The notes: a model not told the origin generated them from the letters alone. A stretch of DNA of 64,000 nucleotides from Nocardioides bruguierae (GCF_023656415.1 NZ_JAMOIL010000005.1:62001-126000); one strand, 5' to 3'; counted from the stretch's first letter, positions 39,712-49,531 are shown. Numbers and translations are program-made.

Positions 39712-40437
39712 ATGGATTCCAGCGGAGTCGGCGTCCTCGACAAGGCCGCCCTCGTGCTGACCGCCCTCGAGTCGGGCCCGGCCACGCTGGCCGGCCTGGT
39801 CACCGCCACCGGCCTGGCCCGCCCCACCGCGCACCGCCTGGCCGTCGCGCTCGAGCACCACCGGCTGGTCGCCCGCGACATGCAGGGCCGCTTCGTGCTA
39901 GGCCCGCGCCTGGCCGAGTTGTCCGCGGCCGCCGGCGAGGACCGCCTGCTCGCCACCGCCGGCCCCGTGCTCGCCCGTCTGCGCGACATCACCGGCGAGT
40001 CCGCCCAGCTGTGGCGCCGCCAGGGCGAGCACCGCGTCTGCGTGGCCGCCGCGGAGCGCCCCTCGGGGCTGCGCGACACCATCCCCGTCGGCTCGCAGCT
40101 CACCATGCGTGCCGGCTCGGCCGCCCAGGTGCTCCTCGCCTGGGACGACCCGGAGCGGCTGCACCGCGGGCTGCAGAACGCGGCCTTCTCCGCCGCCGCG
40201 CTCTCGGGCATCCGCCGCCGCGGCTGGGCACAGTCGATCGGCGAGCGCGAGCAGGGCGTCGCGTCCGTCTCCGCGCCGGTGCGCGCCCCCAGCGGCAAGA
40301 TCATCGCGGCGGTGTCGGTCTCCGGCCCGCTCGAGCGCCTCTCCCGCCAGCCCGGCCGCATGCACGCCCCCGCCGTCATGGCGGCCGCCGAGCGCCTCTC
40401 GGAGTCTCTGCGCCGCGCGGCAGCCGAGTCCGCCTGA
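39712..40437 (+). CDS. ndgR: IclR-family regulator NdgR
   Basis: 241 residues, ATG after AGGAG. A winged helix ([22 protein letters not shown]) is followed by the IclR effector domain ([20 protein letters not shown] ... [14 protein letters not shown]). NdgR controls leucine and other amino-acid genes in Streptomyces and mycobacteria and is normally divergent from leuCD, as here. Confidence 0.92.
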   Translation: MDSSGVGVLDKAALVLTALESGPATLAGLVTATGLARPTAHRLAVALEHHRLVARDMQGRFVLGPRLAELSAAAGEDRLLATAGPVLARLRDITGESAQLWRRQGEHRVCVAAAERPSGLRDTIPVGSQLTMRAGSAAQVLLAWDDPERLHRGLQNAAFSAAALSGIRRRGWAQSIGEREQGVASVSAPVRAPSGKIIAAVSVSGPLERLSRQPGRMHAPAVMAAAERLSESLRRAAAESA

Positions 40438-40451
40438 GCCTGCGGCGGCCG

Positions 40452-40515
40452 GGGTACGACCCACCGTATTCGTGGTTCGAGGACGTCCGAACCACGAATG
40501 TGGTGGGTCGTACCC
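40452..40515. repeat. Long intergenic palindrome, 28-bp arms
   Basis: Left arm 40452-40479 and right arm 40488-40515 are complementary at 26 of 28 positions, with an 8-nt centre. Each arm carries GGGTACGACCCACC and ATTCGTGGTTCG. It lies between convergent ndgR and ogt, so it may terminate both, but it is far longer than the other terminators here and is not GC-only. Confidence 0.9.
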
Positions 40516-40548
40516 GTTCGCGAGCCTGCGATGGCAGGGGCAGCCAGG

Positions 40549-41037
40549 TCAGAACAACGCGTCGGCGTCGTCCCGCTCGAGGTCGAGGAGCACCTGCTTG
40601 CGCTCGAGGCCGCCCGCGTACCCGGTGAGGGTGCCGTTGGCGCCGATCACCCGGTGGCAGGGCACCACGACCGGGATGGGGTTGCGGCCGTTGGCCAGCC
40701 CGACGGCGCGAGAGGCCCCGGGCTTGAGGCCCAGCCGGACCGCCACGTCCCCGTAGGTGGACGTCGAGCCCCACGGGATGCGGGCGAGCTCCGCCCACAC
40801 GCGCTGCTGGAACTCCGTGCCGGCGGGGGCCAGCGGCAGGTCGAAGTCGCGGCGCTCGCCGGCGAAGTACTCCCCCAGCTGCCGCGCGGCCCGCGCCAGC
40901 ACGGGCGAGGCGTCGTCGCGCTCTCCCGCCGCCTCGTCGGGGTCGGGGAACGGCGAGAAGTCGATCGCCTCCAGCCCGGCGTCGCCGCCGCGCAACCGCA
41001 GCGGGCCGACGGGGCTCTCGATCACGGTCCAGGTCAT
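40549..41037 (-). CDS. ogt: Methylated-DNA--protein-cysteine S-methyltransferase
   Basis: 162 residues. The acceptor cysteine is Cys127 in [33 protein letters not shown] helix and the Asn hinge are present. Suicide repair of O6-alkylguanine. The ATG overlaps the ada-alkA stop by 4 bp; GGAGG lies upstream. A longer frame adds 25 residues and is not preferred. Confidence 0.95.
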   Translation of the reverse strand: MTWTVIESPVGPLRLRGGDAGLEAIDFSPFPDPDEAAGERDDASPVLARAARQLGEYFAGERRDFDLPLAPAGTEFQQRVWAELARIPWGSTSTYGDVAVRLGLKPGASRAVGLANGRNPIPVVVPCHRVIGANGTLTGYAGGLERKQVLLDLERDDADALF

Positions 41038-42590
41038 CGTGCTGCCTCCTGCGAGGTCGGGGTGGGTGGCATGAGGGTCTGCCACAGGTGCATGAGGGCG
41101 TAGGAGCGCCACGGCGACCAGCCGGCCGACCGGGCGACCACCTCGGCCGGGTCGTGGCCCAGCCGCGTGGCGGCAGTCCGCACCCCCACGTCGGTGGGCA
41201 GGAACACGTCGGGGTCCGCCAGGGCACGCATGGCCACGTAGTCGGCGGTCCAGGGGCCGATCCCGGTCAGGGCCAGCAGTCGCTCCCGGACGTCGGCGCG
41301 CCCGGCGCCCCGCTCCAGGTCGACCTCACCCGCGGCCAGCGCCGCGGCGAGACCCACCAGGGCCCGGCCGCGGGCGCGGGGCATCGGGAGCGTCTCAGGA
41401 TCCACCGCGGCCAGCACGTCGGCGCCGGGGAACAGGCGCGTGAGGCCGGGCAGGCCGGTCTCCACGCGCGCACCGTGCTCGGCCACGACCCGCCCGAGCA
41501 CGGTGCGCGCGCCGCTCACGCTGATCTGCTGACCCACCACGGTGCGCAGGGCGGTCTCCGCCCCGTCGACCTGGCCGGGCACCCGCAGACCGGGGTGCTC
41601 GCCGACCAGGGGGGCCAGCACCGGGTCGGCCGCCAGGTGGGCGGCCACGGCTCCGGGGTCCGCGTCCGCGTCGACCAGGCGTCGGGCCCGCTCGAGCGCC
41701 GCCCCGGTGTCGCGCAGGTCGGCGAGGCGCAGCTCCAGGTGCAGCTGCGCGGTGCCGGGAGCCGCGGACGCGAGGGTCGTGTCGGCGAGGTCGAGACGCA
41801 GGGTGCCGGCGCCGTGGGGCAGGTCGAGGGTGCGGGCGTACCAGCCGTCCTCGGCCGTCTCGACGCCCGGCACGAGGTGGTAGGCGAGGAAGTCCAGCAG
41901 CGCGGGGGCGTCGAACGGCGTGCGCACGGCCAGACGGAGGCGGAGCACGCCGTCGTCGCCGTGGGACGCCTCGTCCCCGGGCCCGCGGGCGCCGCCCCGC
42001 CAGCCGGCACGAGGGTGGACGCCACGGGCCCGCAGGTGGCTGGGCGTGGCGTCGTAGACGGCTCGGACGGTCTCGTTGAACTGGCGCACGCTGCTGAAGC
42101 CGGCGGCGAAGGCCACGTCGGCCAGGCCGAGGTCGGTGGTCTCCAGCAGCACGCGTGCGTTCTGCGCCCGACGGGCACGGGCGAGGGCGAGGGGTCCGGC
42201 ACCGTGCTGCTCGACGAGCAGCCGACCGAGGTGACGGGGCGTGTAGCCGAGCCGGTCCGCCAGGCCCTGCACGCCGTCGCGGTCCACGACGCCGTCGGCG
42301 ATCAGACGGACGGCCCGGTCGGCGGTGCCGGCGCGGACGTCCCACTCGGGGCTGCCGGGCGTGGCGTCGGGCAGGCACCGCTTGCAGGCGCGGAAGCCTG
42401 CCTCCTGCGCGGAGGCGGCACTGGGGTGGAAGCGGACGCGCTCACGCGCCGGCGTCCGGGCCGGGCAGGAGGGCCGGCAGTAGATGCCGGTCGAGAGGAC
42501 GGCGGTGAAGAAGAGCCCGTCGAAGCGACGGTCGCGGGCGGCGATCGCCGCGTAGCGCGCGTCGTCGTCGAGGTCCGCGGTCTGCGTCAT
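41034..42590 (-). CDS. Ada-type regulator fused to AlkA DNA-3-methyladenine glycosylase
   Basis: 518 residues. The Ada N domain has the zinc/acceptor cysteines Cys38, Cys42, Cys69 and Cys72 at the same numbers as E. coli Ada. An AraC-type HTH follows ([20 protein letters not shown]). An AlkA N domain and an HhH-GPD core ([30 protein letters not shown] with the catalytic Asp later) complete it. Sensing, regulation and base excision are in one chain. No methyltransferase domain is in it; Ogt is supplied by the overlapping gene. ATG after GGAG. Confidence 0.93.
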   Translation of the reverse strand: MTQTADLDDDARYAAIAARDRRFDGLFFTAVLSTGIYCRPSCPARTPARERVRFHPSAASAQEAGFRACKRCLPDATPGSPEWDVRAGTADRAVRLIADGVVDRDGVQGLADRLGYTPRHLGRLLVEQHGAGPLALARARRAQNARVLLETTDLGLADVAFAAGFSSVRQFNETVRAVYDATPSHLRARGVHPRAGWRGGARGPGDEASHGDDGVLRLRLAVRTPFDAPALLDFLAYHLVPGVETAEDGWYARTLDLPHGAGTLRLDLADTTLASAAPGTAQLHLELRLADLRDTGAALERARRLVDADADPGAVAAHLAADPVLAPLVGEHPGLRVPGQVDGAETALRTVVGQQISVSGARTVLGRVVAEHGARVETGLPGLTRLFPGADVLAAVDPETLPMPRARGRALVGLAAALAAGEVDLERGAGRADVRERLLALTGIGPWTADYVAMRALADPDVFLPTDVGVRTAATRLGHDPAEVVARSAGWSPWRSYALMHLWQTLMPPTPTSQEAAR

Positions 42591-42834
42591 GGCTCCATCA
42601 TGCCCGCGCCCGCCGACAGCGTCTGGCGGGAATCGGACACGGCCGTGGGTCCTCCGCCGACCTCCGACGGGGCGCTGCGGGGCCGGTCGGTGACCGTCGC
42701 CGGGGCCGCGCACGTGCTGCTCCTCACCCGATCGGGCAAAGAGACTGTTTCGCCGCTGTGAATCCACTGCGAGACACCCCTCTGGGTGTCCGGTATGCGC
42801 CCGGGCGCAACATTCTTTTGCCACCATCGTCGTC

Positions 42835-44100
42835 ATGCCCGACCAGGACACTCCCTCCGACGCCGCCGCCGACAGCCCCGACGGCGGCGCGGGCACCCCC
42901 ACCCGCAGGTCCGGCCGCCGTCCCCACCGCCACTCCTCGCGCGGACGTCGGCGCCGCTGGTGGCGCCACCCCGTGCTGGTCGCGCTCGTCGCGACCCAGA
43001 TGGTGCTGGCCGTCGCCACCGCGACCGGGGTGACCGTGGCCTACCGGCACCTCAACGACAACCTCCAGGTCACCGATGTCGAGGCCCAGCTCAGCGACCG
43101 CCCCACGAAGTCCGAGCCCACCGAGACCGCCAGCGAGGAGGCCGAGGAGCCGACCGAGGCGCTCAACATCCTGGTGATGGGCTCCGACACGCGCAGCTGC
43201 GACGGGTGCGCGATCGACGGCGAGGCCGGCGGCGGCGGGTCGGACACGACGATCCTGCTGCACGTCTCGGCCGACCGCTCCAGCACGTACGGCGTCTCCC
43301 TGCCGCGCGACGCCCTCGTCACCCGGCCCGACTGCACCGCCTCGGACGGCAGCACCATCCCCGGTGGGGAGCTGCAGATGTTCAACACCGCGTTCGCCCT
43401 CGGCGGCGCAGCGTGCACCATCCAGACCGTCGAGCAGCTGACCGGCATCTACATCGACCACTACGTCGTGGTCGACTTCGCCGGGTTCGAGGACATGGTG
43501 GACGCCGTGGGCGGCGTGGAGGTCTGCATCCCCAAGGACGTCGACGACTCGGCGCACAACATCTACTTCTCGGCCGGCACCCAGGTGCTCACGGGCAAGG
43601 ACGCGCTCAACTACGTGCGCGAGCGCTACGTGCTCTCGGCCAACTCCGACATCGGCCGGATGAAGCGGCAGCAGGCCTTCATCGCCTCGATGATCAACCA
43701 GGTCGTCTCGGCCGGGACGCTGACCAACCCCACCAAGGTCTACAAGTTCCTCGACGCCGCCACGTCCTCGCTCACCCTGGACAGCGGACTCGGCAGCATC
43801 GCCAAGCTCGCGACGCTGGCGCTGCAGTTCTCCGACACCGGCCTGGACAAGATCCGCTTCGTGACCGTGCCGTTCGAGGAGTACGCCCCGGACCCGAACC
43901 GCCTGGTGTGGTCGTCCTCGGCGAAGAAGCTCTGGAAGCGCATCCGCAACGACCAGGCGCTGCCGGGCAGCCTGCGCCAGGGCTCCATCAGCGCCGACGA
44001 CCCGGTCGGCACGACGAAGTCCCCCAGCAGCAGCGCCTCGCAGAGCACCGAGGAGCAGGAGGCCGCGACGACGGCCGCGCAGAACGGTCTCTGCGCCTGA
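42835..44100 (+). CDS. LytR-CpsA-Psr (LCP) cell-wall ligase
   Basis: 421 residues. A basic cytoplasmic N-terminus (to about 44), one membrane span (45-70), an acidic linker and an LCP domain: NILVMGSDTRS, SDTTILLHVSAD, SLPRDALVT, YVVVDFAGFEDMVDAVGGV and YVRERYVLSANSDIGRMKRQQ. LCP proteins attach glycopolymers to peptidoglycan outside the membrane. An inserted disulfide-type pair (CDGC) lies before the metal loop. The -10 candidate CATTCT is at 42811-42816; the preceding 42591-42810 holds a small hairpin ACACCCCTCTGGGTGT and no gene. Confidence 0.92.
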   Translation: MPDQDTPSDAAADSPDGGAGTPTRRSGRRPHRHSSRGRRRRWWRHPVLVALVATQMVLAVATATGVTVAYRHLNDNLQVTDVEAQLSDRPTKSEPTETASEEAEEPTEALNILVMGSDTRSCDGCAIDGEAGGGGSDTTILLHVSADRSSTYGVSLPRDALVTRPDCTASDGSTIPGGELQMFNTAFALGGAACTIQTVEQLTGIYIDHYVVVDFAGFEDMVDAVGGVEVCIPKDVDDSAHNIYFSAGTQVLTGKDALNYVRERYVLSANSDIGRMKRQQAFIASMINQVVSAGTLTNPTKVYKFLDAATSSLTLDSGLGSIAKLATLALQFSDTGLDKIRFVTVPFEEYAPDPNRLVWSSSAKKLWKRIRNDQALPGSLRQGSISADDPVGTTKSPSSSASQSTEEQEAATTAAQNGLCA

Positions 44101-44124
44101 GCCGCGGCGTCCCGTCCTCCTCGC

Positions 44125-44838
44125 TCACGGCACGTCGCCTCGCACCGCGAGGCTGAGGGCGGCGCCGCCGTTCACGCCGATCGCGGCGGCGGCGCCGAGA
44201 TCGCCTCCGACGGTGATGACCCCCTCGAGGGCCGCGAGCGCCGTCATCAGCCCGGACAGCACGGCGCGGGCCTCGCCGAGGCCGGCGATGGCGGCCCGCC
44301 CGAGCGAGACCAGCCGAGGCGCCGCCGCGACGAGCCGCACGCTGCCCACCGGCCCCATGGCCAGGGCGGTGAGCCCGACGGTCACGGCCTCGTCGGCCAG
44401 GTCCGCGGCCAGGACGCAGAGGTCGTGGACGGCCTGCAGGAGGGCGCGCAGGCAGGCGGCGACCTGTCGGATCGCGAGGGCGCGTGCGTCGAGGTCCGCG
44501 GCGGCCGCACGCAGGGCGCTCGCCGCCGCGAGGGGCGTCAGCCCCTGCCACACCGACCCGAGCCGGTCGGCCAGCGCCCGGTGGTCCTCGGCGAGCACCT
44601 CGAGCGCGCGCGCCGCCGCGTCCCAGGCCTGGGCCATCTCGTCGATCTCGTCGTAGCCGCCGGTGAGCTCGTCCAGCACCATCGCCACGGGGTCGAACCC
44701 CACGGCCTCGGCCAGGAGCCAGCTGGCCGGAAGGAGCGGCAGGAGGCGGGAGCGCACGTCGGCGACGAGGGCGGTCGACGCCTGGCTGGTCGGCTGCGGC
44801 AGCAGCGCCTCGACTCGCTGGGAGGCGGCGGTCGTCAT
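44125..44838 (-). CDS. Helical WXG-type protein, putative ESX/type VII-related
   Basis: 237 residues from ATG. Largely helical, Ala/Leu-rich. A W-Q-G turn at 97-99 between two helices resembles the WXG100 hairpin; the C-terminal half ends in Gly/Ala-rich segments. Overlaps the upstream helical gene by 4 bp. It looks like one half of a secreted or toxin-immunity-type pair, but no toxin domain is visible, and no ESX core genes are in the window. Confidence 0.5.
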   Translation of the reverse strand: MTTAASQRVEALLPQPTSQASTALVADVRSRLLPLLPASWLLAEAVGFDPVAMVLDELTGGYDEIDEMAQAWDAAARALEVLAEDHRALADRLGSVWQGLTPLAAASALRAAAADLDARALAIRQVAACLRALLQAVHDLCVLAADLADEAVTVGLTALAMGPVGSVRLVAAAPRLVSLGRAAIAGLGEARAVLSGLMTALAALEGVITVGGDLGAAAAIGVNGGAALSLAVRGDVP

Positions 44839-45425
44839 TCCTCGACCTCCCCCTGCAGCGCCTGCACCCCTCGCCCGATGGAGTCGAGGGTCGAGGTCAG
44901 GTCCACCCACGCGGCGGCCGAGGAGACCGGGGTGGCGTAGCCGCCGGTCGCGGCCAGGGGCTTCCACCGGTCGGTGAAGCGTGCGGCCTGCGAGGCGGTG
45001 GCCGCCGTCCGCAGCGACCCCGTGGCCAGGGCCGAGCTGACCACGTGCGGCAGCGAGGAGCTGTACTCGGCCGGGTCCCCGGTGGCCGTCTCGAGCGCCG
45101 CCAGGACCGACGAGGTGGCGTCGTCCGCGTCGGTCAGGAGGCGGGAGGCCTCGCGCAGGTCACGGGCCCGTCCGGCGGCCTGCGAGACCGCTCCGGCGAG
45201 CCCGGCGGTGGCACGGCCCAGGGCCGCCTCGTAGGGCGCCCGCACCCCCGCCGTGAGGCCGCCGAAGGCCTCCAGGTGGCTGCAGCGGGCGACGACGTAG
45301 GACAGGACGAGGGCCAGGGCGTCGCCCTGGTCCTCCAGCGCCGCGCTCACGGCGCTCGCCCCCGGCAGGTCGAGGCTGGTCACTGCTCCGCTCGAGGTGG
45401 GCAGGGTCGGGTCTGCGGCGAGCAT
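44835..45425 (-). CDS. Helical partner protein, function unknown
   Basis: 196 residues, ATG. All-helical with low aromatic content: long amphipathic segments such as SAVSAALEDQGDALALVLSYV and GAVSQAAGRARDLREASRLL. No WXG motif and no signal peptide. Coupled by ATGA overlap to the WXG-type gene, so the two products probably pair. It resembles ESX-associated proteins in size and composition only; family not recognised. Confidence 0.5.
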   Translation of the reverse strand: MLAADPTLPTSSGAVTSLDLPGASAVSAALEDQGDALALVLSYVVARCSHLEAFGGLTAGVRAPYEAALGRATAGLAGAVSQAAGRARDLREASRLLTDADDATSSVLAALETATGDPAEYSSSLPHVVSSALATGSLRTAATASQAARFTDRWKPLAATGGYATPVSSAAAWVDLTSTLDSIGRGVQALQGEVEE

Positions 45426-45576
45426 GGCGGGTCCTCCGGTGTCGGTCGCGTGCGGGACACCAGGAGCGTGCCCGCGGCCCGGGCCACGAACCCCGCGGCC
45501 CCGCGACCTGTGGACAACCGGCTCGACCCGTCGTGGCCCCCGTCGCGGGACGGCACCGGTACTAGCCTCCGCCGAC

Positions 45577-46695
45577 GTGGCCGCCGCGCGCCCTCACCGA
45601 CCCAGCACCTGGTCCTGGCTGGGTGGCACCCTCACGCCGACCGGCCGGCCGCCCCAGGTCGCGCTCGTGGTGCTGCTGCTCGTGGGGCTGGTCGTCGGGC
45701 TGGTCGTCGGGCTGGGGACGGGCCTGCTCGTAGGCCGACCCGCAGGCGCCGCCGCGTCCGCGCTCCTGCCCTCGCTGGTGGCCGGCCTCGTCTCCGCGAC
45801 CGGTACCGCCGGCGCTCCACGGATCGCGGCACGGGTCGCGACGTGGGCGGCGGTCGTCGCCGTCAGCGTCGTCGGCACCGCGATCCTGGTCAGCGGGCGC
45901 CCCTGGGCCGCGGCGCTCGCCATGGCCGCGGTCGCCGTCCTCACCTCGGCCGCGGTCGGGGCCGGACCGATCGGCGGCGTCCTCGGCGTGCTGAGCACCC
46001 TCGCCTACGTGCTGGGGCTGGTGCTGGCGACCTCGGCCGACGCCCGGACGCAGGACTCTCCTGGGGCCCTCCTGCTCCAGCTGGGTCTCGCCGCCGCGCT
46101 GGGCTGGCTCGTCGCGTGCGGCGGTGGGTGGTGGCTGCATCGGCGGCAACCGTCCTCGTCCCCCTCGGCGCCGGGCGTCGTGCCCTCCCCGTGGGCAGCG
46201 ATCGCCGGGTCGGTCCGCTCCTGGGACCAGCACTCCCGGGACGGGGTGCGGCGGGCGGTCCCGCTGGCCGGCTGCGTCCTGTGGTACCAGCTCAGCGAGA
46301 CCCGCGACGCGCTGTGGGTGCTGATCACCGCCCTGGCGATCCTGCTGCCGTCCGGCAAGAGCACGGTGGAGGCCGCCGTCGTGCGGGTCAGCGCCACGTT
46401 CCTCGGGGTCCTGCTCGTGCCCCTCACGGCGCAGCACCTCCCCACCGCGGTCGTCCTGGTGCTGGCAGTGGTGTGCCTGCTGGTGGGGCTGGCCTACCAG
46501 CCCGTGCTGCCCGTCCTTGCCGGCGCGGCGTCGGCGCTCGGGGTCGTCCTGCTCGTCGGCGCGCCCACGGGCGCCGCGGAGGAGCTGGCGCTGCGACGGC
46601 TCGTCGACACGCTCGTCGGTGCCGGGCTGGCGCTCGTGGCCACCTACCTGCTGTGGCCGCGGGACCGTCCCGACGACGCCGCGGCCGCAGCCTGA
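45577..46695 (+). CDS. FUSC-like multi-span membrane protein
   Basis: 372 residues, GTG start with TAGCCT 8 nt upstream (leaderless type). About ten membrane segments in two blocks separated by a cytoplasmic stretch (residues about 195-235). The second block has the FUSC-type sequence RDALWVLITALAILLPSGKST. Such proteins are putative aromatic-acid or efflux transporters; substrate unknown. Divergent from the helical pair. Confidence 0.75.
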   Translation: MAAARPHRPSTWSWLGGTLTPTGRPPQVALVVLLLVGLVVGLVVGLGTGLLVGRPAGAAASALLPSLVAGLVSATGTAGAPRIAARVATWAAVVAVSVVGTAILVSGRPWAAALAMAAVAVLTSAAVGAGPIGGVLGVLSTLAYVLGLVLATSADARTQDSPGALLLQLGLAAALGWLVACGGGWWLHRRQPSSSPSAPGVVPSPWAAIAGSVRSWDQHSRDGVRRAVPLAGCVLWYQLSETRDALWVLITALAILLPSGKSTVEAAVVRVSATFLGVLLVPLTAQHLPTAVVLVLAVVCLLVGLAYQPVLPVLAGAASALGVVLLVGAPTGAAEELALRRLVDTLVGAGLALVATYLLWPRDRPDDAAAAA

Positions 46696-46816
46696 GGGGC
46701 GACGTCGCGTGGCCGGGCGATCTGCGCAGCCGCCCTCGCACGCCCCCGCGGGCCACTACAGTGCTGAGCACGAGGCTCCGGCCGAGCCGGCCGACCACCT
46801 GTCACGAGGGGCAGCG

Positions 46817-47782
46817 ATGACGGCGACAGACCCCGACGCGGTGCGTGCCGTGCTGGCGGGCTTCGGCATGACCGAGACCCAGCTGGCTCGCCTCGACCGG
46901 CTGCCGCCTCGCTACTCGGCCCGGCTCATCTGGCTGATGGACCACTGGCCCGGGCGCGTCGGGCTCCGCGTCGTCGCCGGTCTGCGACGCATCCAGGTCT
47001 TCGACCGAGCGATGACCATCGCGGCCCAGCTGTTCACGTCGGTCTTCCCGGTCCTGATCATGGGGGCGGCGCTCCTCGGCAGCGAGCGGGTCTCGTCCGC
47101 CGTCTCCGGCTGGGGCGACCTGCCCGCGGAGACCCAGGTCGTCCTCGACGAGGTGGCCGGGGCCAGCGACAGCGCGACCTTCGGGCTGCTGGGCGTCCTC
47201 GTGGTCCTGATCTCGGCCACGAGCCTGTCCCGCGCGATGATCCGGGCCTACGACGCCGTCTGGATGCACGGGCGCAGCCACACCCGGCTCGACCAGGCCT
47301 GGCGCTGGTTCGTGGCGGTGCTCGGCCTGGCCCTGACGCTGGCGGCGACGCAGAAGCTGATCTCGGTCCTCGAGCCGCTCCCGCCCCGCGACTGGTGGGC
47401 GACCCTGCTGGTGGGCTGCGTCAACATGGCGGTGGCGACCCTCGTCCCGTGGTTCCTCCTCGCGGGTCGTCTCCGCCTGCGCTGGCTGGCGCCGGGAGCG
47501 GCCCTGTTCGCCCTCGGCATGCTCCTGGCGCATCCGGTCGCCACCCGCTACCTGTCGGTGTCGATCGAGCTCAGCGCCACCAGGTTCGGGTCGATCGGCG
47601 TGGCGTTCACGTACCTCACCTACCTCTACGCCGTCGCGTGGTGGCTCCTGGTCACCGCCGTCGTGGGCCAGGTGGTCGCGACGGACGAGGGCTCGATCGG
47701 CCGACTCGTCCGTGGTCGACCGCGAGCCGACGGGCCCGAGGCGCCGGCACCGACCCTGGAGTGGGACGCCGATGCCTCCTGA
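46817..47782 (+). CDS. YihY/virulence-factor-BrkB-type membrane protein
   Basis: 321 residues, ATG. After a soluble 50-residue start come about six membrane spans; FDRAMTIAAQLFTSVFPVLI and IGVAFTYLTYLYAVAWWLLV are the most YihY-like. The family was once called RNase BN in error. Function is unsettled. 121 bp after the FUSC-like gene, same strand. Confidence 0.7.
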   Translation: MTATDPDAVRAVLAGFGMTETQLARLDRLPPRYSARLIWLMDHWPGRVGLRVVAGLRRIQVFDRAMTIAAQLFTSVFPVLIMGAALLGSERVSSAVSGWGDLPAETQVVLDEVAGASDSATFGLLGVLVVLISATSLSRAMIRAYDAVWMHGRSHTRLDQAWRWFVAVLGLALTLAATQKLISVLEPLPPRDWWATLLVGCVNMAVATLVPWFLLAGRLRLRWLAPGAALFALGMLLAHPVATRYLSVSIELSATRFGSIGVAFTYLTYLYAVAWWLLVTAVVGQVVATDEGSIGRLVRGRPRADGPEAPAPTLEWDADAS

Positions 47783-47875
47783 CACCGGTGCCCGCGGGCG
47801 CAGCGGCACGACGCGCTCCCACGACGACGAGAGGTTCCCGATGAGCCGAGGAGAGGCCCCCGTGGGAGAGTCCCG

Positions 47876-49006
47876 ATGAACTGGGGCACCAGCGGTGGTG
47901 GCGGGCCCGCGCCCGCGCCCGAGTGGCTGGTGCGCTGGGGCCTGCGAGGATGGCTCGCCCTCGGGGCGCTCGGTCTCGTCGCCGTCCTCATGAGCATCTC
48001 GGCCACCCTCTCCGGGGTCGTCGTCCCGCTCGCCGTCGCGATCCTGCTCGGGGCGCTCCTGGTGCCGGTCGTGGACGCCCTGGAACGGGTCCGGGTGCCA
48101 CGCGCGTGGGGTGCTGGTGCTGGTGCTGGTCGCCCTGGTCGGGGTCGTCGCCTGGTCGCTGTGGTTGACGATCACGGGCGTCGCCGAGAAAGGCCCGGAG
48201 ATCGCCGACGCGCTGACCTCGGGCACCGCCGTGGCCCAGGACTGGGTCGGGAGCCTCGGCGGCGGCGACGGGACCTCCCCGGCGGAGCTGGACGAGGCCA
48301 CCCGCCAGCTCCTCGGCGGGCTCGCGGGACTCGTCCCGGGGCTGGTCGGGAGCGTGTTCTCCAGCGCGGCGGCCTTCGTCATCGGCCTCGTGGTCGGAGG
48401 CTTCTTCTTCTACTACGTGCTCGTCGACTGGTCCGCCCTCGTCGCGTGGGCGGGGCGCCTCGTGTCCTCGCAGCGGGTCCCGGGCGCCGTCGTGATCGAG
48501 GAGGCCGTCAGCGCCGTCCGGGCCTACTTCGGCGGCGTGACGCTCTCGGCCCTCGTCACGGTGGTGCTGATCGGTGGCACCGCGCTGGTGCTCGGGGTCG
48601 ACCTGTGGATCACCATCGCCGTGGTCACCTTCGTCACCTCCTACGTCCCCTACTAGGGGCGATCGTGTCCGGGGCGTTCGCCACCGTGGTCGCCCTGGGC
48701 ACCGCGGGGCCGACCGCCGCGATCGTCATGCTGGTGGTGATCCTGGTCGTGCAGAACGTCGTCCAGACGGTCGTGATGACGAAGCTGACCAGCGAGGCCC
48801 TGCACATCCACCCGATCGTCAACCTCGCCTCGACCCTGGTCGGCGGCGCCCTGGCGGGCATCCTGGGGGCGACGCTGAGCGCTCCCGCGGTGGCCACGGC
48901 CCTGCGCATCCGTGCCCTGCTGGACAGCGCCGGCGCCGACAGCCAGGACGGCGGCGGGCAGGACGACGCGGACCCGACCGACGGTTTCCCGCCACCCTCG
49001 CAGTAG
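47876..49006 (+). pseudogene. AI-2E family transporter gene with two compensating frameshifts
   Basis: The N-terminal part (MNWGTSGGG... GVVVPLAVAILLGALLVPVV) reads in one frame to 48109, the middle (LVLVLVALVGVVAWSLW ... ITIAVVTFVTSYVPY) in the next frame to a TAG at 48654, and the C-terminal part (GAIVSGAFATVVALGTAG ... HIHPIVNLASTLVGG) in the first frame again to 49006. One extra G in the run at 48107-48110 and one missing base near 48653-48655 explain it. The joined product has the family's length and TM pattern. Either a recent pseudogene or two sequencing errors. Confidence 0.85.
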
Positions 49007-49024
49007 CAATCGGCCCCGGCACGG

Positions 49025-49060
49025 CGAAGCGCCCCGGTCCGAGGTACACGGGGCGCTTCG
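49025..49060. terminator. Hairpin between the AI-2E gene and tRNA-Glu
   Basis: A perfect 12-bp stem CGAAGCGCCCCG/CGGGGCGCTTCG with a 12-nt loop between convergent transcripts. Confidence 0.75.
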
Positions 49061-49068
49061 AGGTGCTG

Positions 49069-49141
49069 TACCCCCGACCGGATTCGAACCGGCGCTACCG
49101 CCTTGAGAGGGCGACGTGCTAGGCCGCTACACAACGGGGGC
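49069..49141 (-). tRNA. tRNA-Glu (CTC)
   Basis: 73 nt cloverleaf: acceptor GCCCCCG/CGGGGGT, anticodon loop CTCTCAA, T-arm GGTTCGAATCC, discriminator A. CCA is not encoded. One base differs from the next copy, giving a T-G pair at 27-43. Confidence 0.95.
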
Positions 49142-49149
49142 AATGCGGT

Positions 49150-49207
49150 GCCCGGCCGGAGCCGGGCATGAGAAGACCCCCGGCCCTGGGACCAGGGGTC
49201 TTCTCAT
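49150..49207. terminator. Two hairpins between the tRNA-Glu copies
   Basis: A 7-bp stem GCCCGGC/GCCGGGC (49150-49167) abuts a 13-bp perfect stem ATGAGAAGACCCC/GGGGTCTTCTCAT (49168-49207). Could terminate the upstream tRNA transcript or guide processing. Confidence 0.6.
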
Positions 49208-49217
49208 CTTTCTCGCG

Positions 49218-49290
49218 TACCCCCGACCGGATTCGAACCGGCGCTACCGCCTTGAGAGGGCGGCGTGCTAGGCCGCTACACAACGGGGGC
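49218..49290 (-). tRNA. tRNA-Glu (CTC), second copy
   Basis: Same sequence as the other copy except C27, which pairs with G43. No encoded CCA. Confidence 0.95.
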
Positions 49291-49403
49291 GTGCTGGTGA
49301 GAGAGCCTCACGGCCTCTCGCAACCTGCGGAACTCTAGCCTCGGGCTGGTGCTCCGACCAAATCTCCGTGACCCCCGTGGGAGCCTCGTCGACCTGTGGT
49401 CGC

Positions 49404-49478
49404 TGGCTGGGATACAAGGACTCGAACCTTGACTAACTGAACCAGAATCAGTCGTGCTGCCAATTACACCATATCCCA
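49404..49478 (-). tRNA. tRNA-Gln (CTG)
   Basis: Acceptor TGGGATA/TATCCCA, anticodon loop TTCTGGT, T-arm GGTTCGAGTCC, discriminator G, and an encoded CCA (49404-49406), unlike the two tRNA-Glu genes. First of three tRNAs on the minus strand. Confidence 0.95.
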
Positions 49479-49531
49479 ATGGCTACTCGGCCGGCCCCGC
49501 CTGAGCGGTGCCGCCGAACCGAGACGAGACG

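Noticed and set aside
48111..48656. Separate small membrane protein gene in the AI-2E region
   Set aside because: It is the middle third of one AI-2E transporter; flanking frames carry the rest of the same family protein.
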